The translations under genes were made by a program, and so were the position numbers. Shown here one piece after another: positions 35,801 through 45,005 of a stretch of 64,000 bases of DNA; the first letter of the stretch is position 1, and every line of letters starts with the position of its first letter. Under the pieces are notes generated by a model, which ran no database searches, was not told the DNA's origin, and saw nothing but the letters and a program-made list of their open reading frames with translations. Origin of the DNA: Taibaiella lutea (GTDB lineage Bacteria; Bacteroidota; Bacteroidia; Chitinophagales; Chitinophagaceae). Location of the stretch: the NCBI RefSeq assembly GCF_008629695.1, contig NZ_VWSH01000002.1, positions 651,410 to 715,409 of the forward strand, written 5' to 3'.

Positions 35801-38800
35801 TAAGGATCAATGGTAATGGTGCTACGGTTCAGTTTAGCAACACAGCGACCGTCACGCAATTGCTTACATTAAACGGTACCAAATATATGACTATAGACAG
35901 CCTGAATTTCAAGGCTCTTGCCAGCGGCTTTGGCTGGGGTTCTCTGATTACAGGCGGTGCGGCTTTCGATACTATCAGGCGTTGCACATTCGACCTTACT
36001 TCGATAACGGCAACTTCTTCAACGTATTCCAATGGTATTACTTTCTCTGCCTCTGCCACATCTGCAACGTCAGCGGGAACGAATGGTTCCAATTGTTACA
36101 TCGGTTATAATAAAGTGCTTGGCCCTACAGGCGCGGGCGGCCCTTATTACGGATTGACTTTAGCGGGGACCAATACGGGAAATGTTTTAGACCATAATGA
36201 AATCCACAATTTTTACTACTATGGTTTGTATGTAAGCGGTGGGACCAATAACAGCATACTTGGTAATGATATTAACAGGTCTGACAAGATTACGGTTACT
36301 TCCACTTTCTATGGCTTGTACCTTACCGGAAGTATGCCGGGGGCAAAGGTGCTGAATAATCGTATTCATGATCCTGCGGATCCTTCTGTAAATTCAGCGA
36401 ATTCCTTTTATGGCTTATATGCTTCTTCTGTTGCAGGGGATGTAAACAACCGCAATCTTATAGCCAACAATGCAGTATATAACATCAATCAGGGAAGCTC
36501 ACTGTATGGCATATATTTACCTACTACAAGCTATACCGATGTATATCACAACACGGTTGTAATTGATAAGGCTGTTTCAGGGAGCGGTACTACTTATGGT
36601 ATTTACGCTTCCGGCTCTACGAGCTCTACAAATATCAGGAACAATAACGTGAGCATTACGGCAGGTAATACAGGGATTAAGTACGGGTTCTATTATTCCA
36701 GTCTTACAACTATTGCAGATATCCAACGGAATAATATTTATATGAATTCTTCGCAGACGGGAACTCAATACTACGGATATCTGGCTGCCGCATATAATTC
36801 TATAACCGCTTTCCATAATGCTTATCCTGCATTGGAAGCGGGGTCGCTTGATGTAGATCCTCAGTTCATTGCGCCGGCAACGGGGAATCTGATTCCCGGC
36901 AATTATGCTTTGCTTGGAAATGGTTTGAACCTTACTGCAACAGTGCCGAATGATATTATTGGCGTAACAAGGATGACTGTACCGACACCGGGGGCATTTG
37001 AGATTGCACCTGTGGGTACCAACAATGCAGGTTCTGTAAATATGCTTACACCGAAGGGAAGCTTCTGTGCAGGCCTGCAACCTGTGAATGTATCTGTAGT
37101 AAATGCCGGAACGAATAACATTACCAATATGAAGATTCACTGGCAGGTGAATGGGGTAGACCAGCCGGTTTATAATTATACAGCTACTTTAAATTCTATT
37201 CTTAATGCAGGGCAGTTTCTTGATACGGTTCTTTTAGGAAATGCAAACTTTGCTGCGGGCAGCCCGACAACTATTAAGATCTGGACTTTCCAGCCAAATA
37301 ACAGTGCTGATAACTATAACGGAAACGATACGATTACGTTTACGCTGGAGCCTTCCGTTTTTACGATAGATGCGGTAAAGGACACTTTATGTCCCGGCGG
37401 AAGCACAACGATCACGCTTGACCCTTCAACAGGATATACTCCGGGTAATCTTAACTGGCAAAAATCGACGAACGGAACCGTATGGAATGACATTAATAAT
37501 ACGGATGTTGTTACTTATAACACCGGAGCATTAACGGCCGATAATTTCTTCAGAGTAAAGGTGAGCGGTGGGGTAAATGCATGTTATTCCGATTCTTTGA
37601 AAATACTGGTAGTCAATCCGCAGCTGCTGAATGTGGATGATACGGCAAGATGTGGCGAAGGAGCGGTTACTTTAACTGCTGAAGTATCGCTGAATGCATT
37701 GGCTAAATGGTATGACAGCCCGACGGCGACAACACCCGTTGCAACAGGTGCATCGTTTGCCACGCCTTTCCTAACTGCTTCCACTACTTATTATGTTGCC
37801 GCGGGCATTGGTAGCGGTCCTGCCACCTGTCAGACGGCCATGACGCCTGTTACCATTACAATTAATCCGATGCCTGTGGTAGATCTCGGTTCTAATATTA
37901 ATGATTGCGTGGATTCGGGTTATGTGGGAGTATTGGATGCAGGCATTCATCCTTTCAATGTAACTTATCTCTGGGATGATAACAGTACTGCTCAATTACG
38001 AGCTTATAACGCAAGCGGTATCTATGGGGTGGCTGTTACCAATCAATACGGCTGTGTGGGAAGCGATAGTGTTAGTGTTGTATTGCGTCCCAATCCTGTT
38101 GTTGAGCTTGGTAACGATACTTCCATCTGCAATGGCGCTACACTTACGTTGGATGCCGGCGATGAAGGGATTGAGTACTACTGGAATACGGGTAATACTT
38201 CTCAAACCCTGACTATAACTCATGCAGGCAGTTACAATGTGTTTGTTACGAATGCCGAGGGTTGCATAAAATCAGATACCATTTTTGTGGATATGCAGGG
38301 AGAGCTTCCTGTTGTTGACGGCATTTTGGTAACAAACAACGGAGACCGCAGTTTTACATTTACGGCGGTAAATCCTCAGAATGTAATAGGCTATGACTGG
38401 GACTTCGGCGATAATACACAGCATAGTTTTCTGAGCAGCCCGACGCATACGTATGCTGACAACGGAGACTATATCGTTGTGCTGAAGTTGAGCAGTACCT
38501 GCGGTTACTTTACCGATTCCTCGGCGGCACATATTGTCGGTATCAATCAGATTAATGTTTCGAACGATGAGCTGAATGTTTATCCTAATCCGGCTACAGA
38601 TGCGGTTACCATCCTTAATAAGGGTGCGCTGAGCATGAAGCAGATTGAGGTGATAAATATTCTGGGCCAGGTAGTTTATAAAGCAGCTGCCGATAGTAAA
38701 GACAGGCATACATTGCAATTAAACGGATTGTCATCGGGAATATACACCATCGAAATATTTACCGATAAGGGAAATGTTGCAAGAAAACTTGAAGTGAGAA

Positions 38801-38805
38801 GGTAA
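32896..38805 (+). CDS. Giant T9SS-secreted surface protein with duplicated beta-helix region
   Basis: A 1969-aa protein with a signal peptide (about 1-25, AGRNLSAQ). Residues 30-320 are beta-rich with an Ig-like segment. Residues about 325-905 and 905-1480 are two homologous units, each a right-handed parallel beta-helix (GTKYLKIDSLNFKAL / GTKYMTIDSLNFKAL; repeated NNAVYNINQG) followed by a CARDB-like domain. Then come Ig-like/PKD domains (GYDWDFGDNTQHSF). The C-terminal 80 residues are a T9SS type A sorting domain (LNVYPNPATDAVTI...GIYTIEIF). It is exported by the Por/type IX system and likely serves adhesion or polysaccharide binding. Terminator at 38831. Confidence 0.88.
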   Translation: MFNFSKPIVLFFLLNFLLAGRNLSAQTWTVDMCSGGPPSLTTSNTYGPMYSTSTANATSRIAVIYPASQLSTIAGSAISNIYFNKTTASAMSGTPSFKIYLKEVSATDWGSSAITWATEIAGATLVFDGNPASIVGSTTGWKNFPLTANFPYSGSQNLAVFMEYQNTTASSSISWSYDYTGPCVNTSNNNTTKYINNTSGTLGASLSSTNYRRPYIGFDYAFANCAGIPATPVIAGPVSSPCPATAFTLTSTGSSIGTGITYDWQYYNTVTSTWTSTGGTAASYIVASGITAPTQYRLVSNCSFSGQQSISNTVSIGVSSGLAGGTYTINNTAPTAGTNYHSFTEAIAAMHCGILGSVVFNVTPGTPYNEIVSVDNIPGTSPANTIRINGNGALVQYANTANDRQLLTISGTKYLKIDSLNFKALATDYGWAALITNGASYDSITRCKFDLSAVTSISSGNTNGITFSGSNTAATTAGVNGTHCFIDRNYLLSATGTGGMYYAISVASGGNDSNTISNNIFENFYYYGIYISTATGTKVLGNDLHKTNKTGSLTTFYGIYLTGSMPGTIVNGNRLHNPIAASASSTSSFYGIYNLGDATAANPMLIANNALYNINQGGIIYGIYNSSSPYTGVFHNTISIDKVLTGTSSNYGIYATGTNPGTTIKNNIVSITAGTSGAKYGFYYSTAASIDDAQKNNIYVSSSQSGTQYYGYYTTAYATQAAFQTAYPALEVNSPLENPQFASPATGDLTPNNVALFGTGTNLLSVVPRDIINVPRSLTPTPGAFELTSTATNDAGTLSLANPSGNVCAGIQQVSVKIMNGGINVINNVQVHWSVNGTAQTPVTYTNPINTLTSPAGNIATVVLGNVNFTTTPTNLKVWTYLPNGVADTVTINDTLSVTVAASLSGTFTVNSAVPTGGTNYQTFTALANDLNTYGVCGPLTVNVVAGSGPYNEVVKFNDISGTSATNKIRINGNGATVQFSNTATVTQLLTLNGTKYMTIDSLNFKALASGFGWGSLITGGAAFDTIRRCTFDLTSITATSSTYSNGITFSASATSATSAGTNGSNCYIGYNKVLGPTGAGGPYYGLTLAGTNTGNVLDHNEIHNFYYYGLYVSGGTNNSILGNDINRSDKITVTSTFYGLYLTGSMPGAKVLNNRIHDPADPSVNSANSFYGLYASSVAGDVNNRNLIANNAVYNINQGSSLYGIYLPTTSYTDVYHNTVVIDKAVSGSGTTYGIYASGSTSSTNIRNNNVSITAGNTGIKYGFYYSSLTTIADIQRNNIYMNSSQTGTQYYGYLAAAYNSITAFHNAYPALEAGSLDVDPQFIAPATGNLIPGNYALLGNGLNLTATVPNDIIGVTRMTVPTPGAFEIAPVGTNNAGSVNMLTPKGSFCAGLQPVNVSVVNAGTNNITNMKIHWQVNGVDQPVYNYTATLNSILNAGQFLDTVLLGNANFAAGSPTTIKIWTFQPNNSADNYNGNDTITFTLEPSVFTIDAVKDTLCPGGSTTITLDPSTGYTPGNLNWQKSTNGTVWNDINNTDVVTYNTGALTADNFFRVKVSGGVNACYSDSLKILVVNPQLLNVDDTARCGEGAVTLTAEVSLNALAKWYDSPTATTPVATGASFATPFLTASTTYYVAAGIGSGPATCQTAMTPVTITINPMPVVDLGSNINDCVDSGYVGVLDAGIHPFNVTYLWDDNSTAQLRAYNASGIYGVAVTNQYGCVGSDSVSVVLRPNPVVELGNDTSICNGATLTLDAGDEGIEYYWNTGNTSQTLTITHAGSYNVFVTNAEGCIKSDTIFVDMQGELPVVDGILVTNNGDRSFTFTAVNPQNVIGYDWDFGDNTQHSFLSSPTHTYADNGDYIVVLKLSSTCGYFTDSSAAHIVGINQINVSNDELNVYPNPATDAVTILNKGALSMKQIEVINILGQVVYKAAADSKDRHTLQLNGLSSGIYTIEIFTDKGNVARKLEVRR
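33869..37340 (+). repeat. Two tandem ~1.74-kb units inside the adhesin gene
   Basis: Unit 1 starts near 33869 (protein GTYTINNTAPTAGTNYHSF) and unit 2 near 35609 (GTFTVNSAVPTGGTNYQTF). They keep the same order of motifs (INGNGA-VQ-NTA, IDSLNFKAL, NNAVYNINQG, VPTPGAFE) throughout. The two copies have diverged clearly, so the duplication is not recent. Confidence 0.8.
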
Positions 38806-38830
38806 AATAATGCTGAAATCTGATAAGAGA

Positions 38831-38866
38831 AACAGCGGGAAGGCATTGCCTTCCCGCTGTTGTTTT
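38831..38866 (+). terminator. Terminator after the T9SS adhesin gene
   Basis: AACAGCGGGAAGGC and GCCTTCCCGCTGTT pair perfectly around ATT, followed by GTTTTA. Confidence 0.88.
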
Positions 38867-38965
38867 ATGTTATTGTGGAGGAGGTATATTTTATTGAATA
38901 TACCCGCACCGCTTATTGACCGGACCCAATAGAACTGAAATTGATGGCAATTTCCCGGCGTTCAG

Positions 38966-39385
38966 AGGTGTTTTCTTTTCGTCATGAGGTGTTCGCATGA
39001 GCGACGGAGGTGTTCGATTTTGTGTCAGCTATCATTGCTTCGCCGTCAGATGTGTTTGCTTTTGTGCAAGTGATGTTTGATTTTGTGTCAGCAATATTTC
39101 TTTGCTGTCAGAGGTGTTAGATTTTGCGTCAGATGTGTTCGCTTTTGTGTAAGCGTTCATTTCTTCTGTGTCAGAGGCCATTTCTTCTGGTTATATTAAA
39201 ACCGATTATATGCATGAGGCCTTCGCACGGTTGTAAGAGGGGTTCGCACAGAGGTAAGAGCGGTTAGATTTGTTGTAAATGGTTGATTATTAATTGTTGT
39301 ACTGGCTCGCTTCTGAGATGGTTCGGTTCACATGGTCGTAAAAGAGGTTCGCATAGATGCGCGCGAGGTTCGCTCAAGTGTCTCA
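38966..39385. repeat. Array of about twenty degenerate 21-bp tandem repeats
   Basis: Unit starts fall at 38966, 38987, 39008, 39029, 39050, 39071, 39092, 39112, 39133, 39154, 39175, 39196 and then every 21 bp from 39217 to 39364; only one unit is 20 bp. The first half has consensus AGGTGTTCGMTTTTGTGTCAG; the second half has nnnGGTTCGCAnn...GTAAG. Because 21 is seven codons, frames on both strands show heptads (for example SEPRAHL, CEPLLRP on the minus strand), but no frame is a believable gene. Confidence 0.8.
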
Positions 39386-39430
39386 AACCTTCGAGGTGTG
39401 GCACACTTGAATAGATTGGAATGTTGAGGA

Positions 39431-39468
39431 AGTTGTCCCACACCTCGAAGGTGTGGGACAACTTTATT
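39431..39468 (+). terminator. Perfect 15-bp hairpin, terminator-like
   Basis: AGTTGTCCCACACCT and AGGTGTGGGACAACT pair around CGA, followed by TTATTTA. A related imperfect hairpin (CAAGTGT...ACACTTG) lies at 39374-39410, and the two share the TTCGAGGTGTGG-type core. No gene ends just upstream, so a REP-like palindrome is an alternative. Confidence 0.5.
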
Positions 39469-39550
39469 TAAGCAAATAATCTATAGTAGTGTGCCCACTT
39501 TTGGCACACACCCAACCTAATTTTACATTTTAACCAAAAAACTAATTAAC

Positions 39551-41932
39551 ATGAAAAAGATTTTATTACAGCTGCTTATTGCATTTACCTGTTGTGTACC
39601 TGCTATTGCACAAGGCACTGATTCATTATTTGTCGGAACACTTGCAGATGCAAGATTAAATGCCGGTAATTATACTTCTGCAATAATAACGGACTACGGA
39701 GGAGGCACTTTTTTTTATGATCCTTCAGATGTAACGAGTGTAGATAATACCGGCACTGTTTTTGTTACGTCAGGTGGTGAAAGATTTAAAAGGATTTATA
39801 ACAGTACAATAAATGTAAAATGGTTTGGCGCTGTTGGAGATGGTGTAACCGATGATGCCGATGAAATCAATGATGCGGCAAATGCTGCCAGAAATGAACA
39901 CAAAGAACTTGCATTTGCCCAGAATGCTAATTACCTCACCTCAGAACCATTAGATCTTTCTGATCTGACAGTAGATGCAAACAATGCAACTATTGTCGCT
40001 AGTAATTCGGCATCGCCTTCAGACAAAACTGCTATAAAAGTGCAAGGGCAAATAACGAGTTATTATAACCTTACTACTGATGCGGATAAGTACAAATCAG
40101 TTTTGAAACTTAGTCCTGCCGACCTTGCAAGCCTGAATCTTGCCAAAGGCGATTTGGTGAAAATCATTTCAGATTTAGATTTTGCCCCTTCTTCAGGAGA
40201 AAATGTTAGCCAGGGCGAAATACAGAAAGTGTACGGCATCGATGCGGGCAGTGGAAAGTTATTTCTTTTCGGATATCTGGAAGACTCTTATAAGGTATCT
40301 GATAATGTGAGGGTTGCCAAAGTAACGCCGGCTACATTCAAAACTAAGGGTATTCTTAATATCCTTCAGGATGGGAGTTCCGGATCACAAGGAGTTATAT
40401 TTAATCTTACGGAAAAGGTAAATTGCAATTTGCAGATTACAAACGCTTATATGCGATCTGTTGTTTTGGGAAATAGTTATGCTGCAAATATCAATATAAA
40501 ATCGTTCGGTTCAGAACAAAATGGTTACGGTTACGGCGTCATTATATCCAATGCAACAATGTATTCGGTTATAACAGGATTGGTTCAATCGGCAAGACAT
40601 TGCGTTACCACAGGAGGTGACCCTTCGGGTGGGGTTAGCTGGGGTAATAAGGTGGTTGACATGACAGGAAGTGATATATTTCCCGCTGATGTCTTTGACA
40701 GCCATGCAAGTACCGGTAGTATATATTTTGAAAATTGCAGGGCATTAAATGGTTATAAATTCAACGATACTGTGCTTGTATGTTCCGGATTTAAAATAGA
40801 AGCAAGGGAAACCCATATTACAGATTGCTATGTCGACGGACCATTTTCGCATGCTGTTGTGAGCGATAGCCCGGACCCTCAAAGGATTTATATAAATGGT
40901 TTGACAGTTAAAGATTGTTTTGCCGGTGTTTCTATGGGAGATAGTACAGATCTGGACATTCTGAGTGTGAAAAACGTAGTTGCAACAAGAAATGATGCAA
41001 TCGGCAATATTGTTGTTTTGTCAGGGAGTTATGCAAATCTGTTTTTAGATAATTTAAATAGTGTGAATATGGGCGGGCTCCTTATCTCTCCGAATGTCAC
41101 TTTGCCGAATATTGTTACTTTGAGTAACTCTTCTGTAAGGTTCACAACACAGCAGACAACTTCTACTACCGGTTTTTCTTTTGCTTATGTACGGTCCGCA
41201 GTTAATGTACTTCGGTTTGTCAATTGCAGCTCAGAAAATGCGTCTTATTTCATCAGAGCTTCTCAGACGGTAAATTTATATGAGGCTATAGGGTGTGCTG
41301 CTTTAAGTTGCCCAAGCACAATCAACTATTTTGAAAAATTAACAGGTAATATTAATCTTATTGGGGGTAATTACGGTGATGTTGTCAACAATGGTTACTT
41401 TATTTATTGTCCCTTAGGTGTGGGAGGACTAACACTATCGGGCGGAGTAACTACTTCCGGCCTTACTCATTTAAGAGGCATTTATGTACTTACCAGTTTT
41501 TCTACTTTTTTCAATGGAGGAAACCATTTAACCTTTACAGGAGGAGTATTTCATAGTGCAAGTATATTGCCTGTAACTGATAATTCACCTGTAAATGCAG
41601 CTACGCTTCAATCCGGGTTAGCGACAAAGCAAAATGTTCCGGTCAATGTTCCTGTAACTTCATCATCTTATTCTATTCCACTTAATTCAGGATATTACAC
41701 ATATAAAAGTTCGGCTGTTTCGACATGGACACTTCCAGCTGTAGCCGGACATACGGGATTAAGTTACAAAATTATGAATCAAAATACCGGTGGGTTCAAT
41801 CTTACAATAAATAGCAATACAGGCGGTAACGATATTTATAATTCTACAACTCCTGTCAATACGCTTATAATCAACCCAGGTGATAATCTGACCTTTTATA
41901 ACAATGGCGACTATTGGACAGTTATTAAATAG
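39551..41932 (+). CDS. Secreted pectate-lyase-fold (tail-spike-like) protein
   Basis: A 793-aa protein with a signal peptide (about 1-21, CCVPAIAQ). Residues about 75-140 carry the Pectate_lyase_3 N-terminal hallmark [19 protein letters not shown], followed by a long right-handed beta-helix to about residue 680 and a C-terminal beta domain ([20 protein letters not shown] ... [10 protein letters not shown]) of the kind found in phage tail and capsule-binding proteins. It has no T9SS sorting domain. The catalytic residues of lyases are not identified, so it may bind or cut a polysaccharide. Confidence 0.75.
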
Positions 41933-42239
41933 CTATTAGTATGTATGTCGATTCTATCAGAGTCTATCATAGGGTGGCTCTGAGATGAGAAATTGTAACA
42001 TCTTATACTAAGGGCAAAAAAACCGCTACTGTAACAAGTCGGCGGTTTTTTCGTGAAACGTTTCTGCTTAGTTCCAAGATATTAATTTCATTGGTTTAAT
42101 ATTTTCGTTAATTCCATAGTATTGCCGGGATAATTCTTAACCTTACAGGAGGCTTTTATATGAGATGGCGTAAGAAGTTTATAACAATTGATGTTTTCCC
42201 TGAGCTTTTATTTTAAAATTTATTGACCATCTTTGTCGC
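41933..42239. other. Intergenic region before the WYL regulator
   Basis: It contains one terminator hairpin (42016-42052) and, just before the next gene, CATCTTTG (42228-42235), a weak -7-like element. Nothing else is recognised. Confidence 0.5.
42016..42052 (+). terminator. Terminator
   Basis: AAAAAACCGC and GCGGTTTTTT arms around a 15-base loop; U-rich on both sides. Confidence 0.65.
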
Positions 42240-42929
42240 ATGAATCGTATCGACCGGCTGTTGGGAATGCTTACCCTGCTGCAATCGCGCAAATATATAC
42301 CTGCCGAAAAGCTGGCAGAAAAATTTGATATCAGCGTACGTACCGTGTACCGCGATATCAAGGCGCTTTGTGAGCAAGGCATACCGGTAAGTTTTGAACC
42401 TGCACGGGGATACTTTATCGTGCAGGGATATTTCCTGCCGCCTGTTTCGTTTACGAATGAAGAAGCCAATGCTATGTTGCTGACGGAAGCATTGGTAGCG
42501 GGCTTTGCGGATAAGTCGATACGTACGCATTTTGCTTCTGCGCTCAATAAGGTAAAGTCTGTGTTGCGGCACACTCAGAAGGAGCAGATAGAGCAGATGG
42601 ATGAACAGATAAAAATGCAGGTACCACAACGATTCTTAAACGATTTTGAATATCTGTCGGTTTTGCAGAGCGCCATTTCTGCCAGGCACATTATATGCCT
42701 GCATTATAAAAATAATAAGGAAGAGCTGAGCGAGCGGAATATAGAGCCGATAGGCCTTATATTCTACGCATTCAGCTGGCACGTTATAGGTTGGTGCCAC
42801 CTGCGTGCGTCTTATCGTGATTTTAAGGTAGAGCGTATTACCCGCGTCAGGAATCTATACACATCCTTCACAAAATCCGACCATATCTCCCTGAACGAAT
42901 ACAGCCAGCAATTGCCTGTAAATTATTAA
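42240..42929 (+). CDS. YafY-like HTH and WYL-domain transcriptional regulator
   Basis: A 229-aa protein: N-terminal HTH_11 (MNRIDRLLGMLTLLQSRKY, LAEKFDISVRTVYRDIKAL) and a WYL domain in the C-terminal half (ISARHIICLHYKN, EPIGLIFYAFSWHVIGWC, YRDFKVERITRV). WYL regulators sense nucleic-acid fragments or small ligands and often control a neighbour. The DinB-family gene lies 171 nt downstream on the same strand, a common pairing in Bacteroidota. Confidence 0.9.
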   Translation: MNRIDRLLGMLTLLQSRKYIPAEKLAEKFDISVRTVYRDIKALCEQGIPVSFEPARGYFIVQGYFLPPVSFTNEEANAMLLTEALVAGFADKSIRTHFASALNKVKSVLRHTQKEQIEQMDEQIKMQVPQRFLNDFEYLSVLQSAISARHIICLHYKNNKEELSERNIEPIGLIFYAFSWHVIGWCHLRASYRDFKVERITRVRNLYTSFTKSDHISLNEYSQQLPVNY

Positions 42930-43100
42930 ACATCTTCGTTTACTCATTGCACTGTTAATGGTGGTGGGACATTCTCCGCTAAAAGCGATACCCATCACTG
43001 CTAAATCTTAAAAAAAATTCGGGTCGTAAAAAGTGACTGCCATAGGGTTGTCAGTGGGTGCGTGTTACTTTGCCTTATCAACAAAAAAACACTATATTTT

Positions 43101-43598
43101 ATGTCAATGATTGAAATGTTTCGCAAAGAATTACAACAGGAATCGGCAATAACCCGCAAAATGCTGGAACGTATTCCTGACGACAAGTATGATTGGAAGC
43201 CACACGAAAAAAGCATGAGCATCCGTCAGCTATCCACACACATTGCCGAATTGCCCACCTGGATGCCTATGGTGCTGAATACGGAAGAACTGGACTTTGC
43301 CACAGCTCCCTATGAGCCAAAGCAGATTGATAATACTGCAGACCTGATGAAATATTTCGAACAGTCGCTGCAGGAAGGGCTGGCAGGCCTGGTTCCGGAA
43401 AATGAGGAGAAGGTAAATGAGATGTGGGTATTGCGCAACGGTAATGATATTTATAGTAAAACTACCAAAGCGGAATTCCTCAGGATTACGATGAACCAGA
43501 TTACGCACCACCGTGCACAAATGGGCGTGTTCCTTCGTTTGCTGGATATTCCGATTCCGGGCAGTTACGGACCGAGTGCGGATGATGTGAGTTTTTAA
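43101..43598 (+). CDS. DinB/YfiT-family putative metalloenzyme
   Basis: A 165-aa protein from the ATG at 43101; a longer frame back to 43062 begins in the promoter region. It is a four-helix DinB-fold protein with the three usual metal-ligand histidines plausibly His in LSTHIAELP and the two of ITHHRAQ. The relatives include bacillithiol- or mycothiol-dependent transferases and damage-inducible proteins of unknown substrate. The WYL regulator upstream probably controls it. A terminator follows. Confidence 0.85.
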   Translation: MSMIEMFRKELQQESAITRKMLERIPDDKYDWKPHEKSMSIRQLSTHIAELPTWMPMVLNTEELDFATAPYEPKQIDNTADLMKYFEQSLQEGLAGLVPENEEKVNEMWVLRNGNDIYSKTTKAEFLRITMNQITHHRAQMGVFLRLLDIPIPGSYGPSADDVSF

Positions 43599-43624
43599 GC
43601 AATCATTTATCCTGAAAAATAATA

Positions 43625-43656
43625 GCGGCGATGAACAAAGTTCATCGCCGCTTCTC
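43625..43656 (+). terminator. Terminator after the DinB gene
   Basis: GCGGCGATGAAC and GTTCATCGCCGC pair perfectly around AAA, followed by a pyrimidine-rich tail. Confidence 0.85.
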
Positions 43657-43874
43657 CCTCTCATTTATTCTTTTAAGAGAAAATAACTTGCTATTACATG
43701 CGTTTCACGCTCCGAATCCTGTATCTTTTATTGAAGATTGTTTATTTCACTTTTCGAAGTGTGTGCTTCATATTCCAAATAGAATGATCGGCATTCAGTT
43801 ACGTCCAACTCCTTTTTGGATGGCTTAATCGTATTTATTACTTAACTCCGGCTTTTGCATTAATTTTGAAATTT

Positions 43875-44762
43875 ATGACAAAAGCGCTTTACCCGACTTT
43901 CGACATCAATAACCTGGACGCGAATAAGCTTTCGGATGAGATGCTGAATGTGGATCATTTCAAAATATACCTGTCAAAGAACCCGCACCTGAAAGTGGTG
44001 CACAAACATTCTTTTTATCATCTGGTTTATTTTACAGAGGGCAGCGGCAGCCACACTATCGATTTTGAGTCTTTTCCCGTCAAAAAAGGAATGATCTATT
44101 TCATGCGGCCGGGGCAGGTGCATCAGTGGAACTTTAAAGGAAATGTGGATGGCTTTATCATAAATTTCTCACCATTGTTCATCAGCCGTTATTTGCATGC
44201 GGGTATCATGGAGCAGTTTTCTTTTTTTAATGGCTACGCTACCGATCAGGTAAAGGTTTTAGATGCTATACATAGGAAAGAGGCCGAAGCACTGTTTGAA
44301 GCTATTCTAAAGGAAAAGGAACTGGAGTTAAGGCAGTCGCCACTTATGATTGCTTCGTTGCTGATTCAATTATTTATTGCCGTTCAACGCAGTGTTGCTG
44401 ATGCAAAGCCTGAGATTGCCCGTCCAAATTATAATACCACTATCCTGCGGAGTTTTCAGTCACTTATAGAAAAACATTTCCTTGAGCTTAAGCTGCCCAA
44501 GGATTATGCTGCTTTGCTTCATGTGACACCAAGTCAGTTAAATGCTATTTGCAAGGAACAGCTCGATGTATCGGCGGGCGAGTTAATCCGCAACAGAATT
44601 ATCCTTGAAGCAAAACGGCTGCTTGTCAACTTTGAATTATCGGTAAATTTTATCGCGTTGGAACTGAATTTTCCTGATGCTTCTTATTTTGTAAAGTTTT
44701 TTAAGAAATATGTGGGCAGTACGCCGGATGTGTTCAGGAAGCAGCAATTCAATAATGGGTAA
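43875..44762 (+). CDS. AraC-family transcriptional regulator
   Basis: A 295-aa protein from the ATG at 43875. The N-terminal cupin-like domain (about 20-160; HKHSFYHLVYFTEGSGSHTI, MIYFMRPGQVHQW) binds an effector. The C-terminal double HTH (about 195-290; LHVTPSQLNAICKEQ, VNFIALELNFPDASYFVKFF) binds DNA. No obvious target gene is adjacent, and the next gene (DUF983) lies 243 nt downstream. Confidence 0.9.
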   Translation: MTKALYPTFDINNLDANKLSDEMLNVDHFKIYLSKNPHLKVVHKHSFYHLVYFTEGSGSHTIDFESFPVKKGMIYFMRPGQVHQWNFKGNVDGFIINFSPLFISRYLHAGIMEQFSFFNGYATDQVKVLDAIHRKEAEALFEAILKEKELELRQSPLMIASLLIQLFIAVQRSVADAKPEIARPNYNTTILRSFQSLIEKHFLELKLPKDYAALLHVTPSQLNAICKEQLDVSAGELIRNRIILEAKRLLVNFELSVNFIALELNFPDASYFVKFFKKYVGSTPDVFRKQQFNNG

Positions 44763-45005
44763 CCGGGACAACAATGCATAATTTTTAGGAATAAGGGATT
44801 CTACTGAGGGCTGAGTTAGTAATACGTCCGGGAGATCTACCTTCGGTGAGAAAAGTTCTCCGCTACATAAAATCATTTCGTTGCACTTTATGATTTTATT
44901 CCGGTCGAGATGACGGCAAGGACGCTTTTAGTACCATAGATTCTACGTTTCGCACCATAGCGGACAGTATGGGTTTTATAATTTTGTGTTTATAAAATCT
45001 ATATA

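Larger units (their letters stand above)
38806..39550. other. Intergenic region with terminator, 21-bp repeat array and hairpins
   Basis: 745 bp without a supported gene: the adhesin terminator (38831-38861), the 21-bp array (38966-39385) and two hairpins (39374-39463) fill most of it. The region before the pectate-lyase-fold gene (39464-39550) is AT-rich and probably holds its promoter. Confidence 0.7.

Noticed and set aside
33508-38718. Many minus-strand frames across the T9SS adhesin gene
   Set aside because: Shadows of the repetitive coding strand; none has protein-like composition or a start context.
38966-39385. CRISPR array
   Set aside because: The 21-bp units are contiguous, have no spacers and vary at most positions; there are no cas genes in the window.
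39264-39461. Minus-strand 65-aa open frame with SEP/CEP heptads
   Set aside because: It is produced by the 21-bp repeat periodicity (21 = 7 codons); no convincing ribosome-binding site or family.
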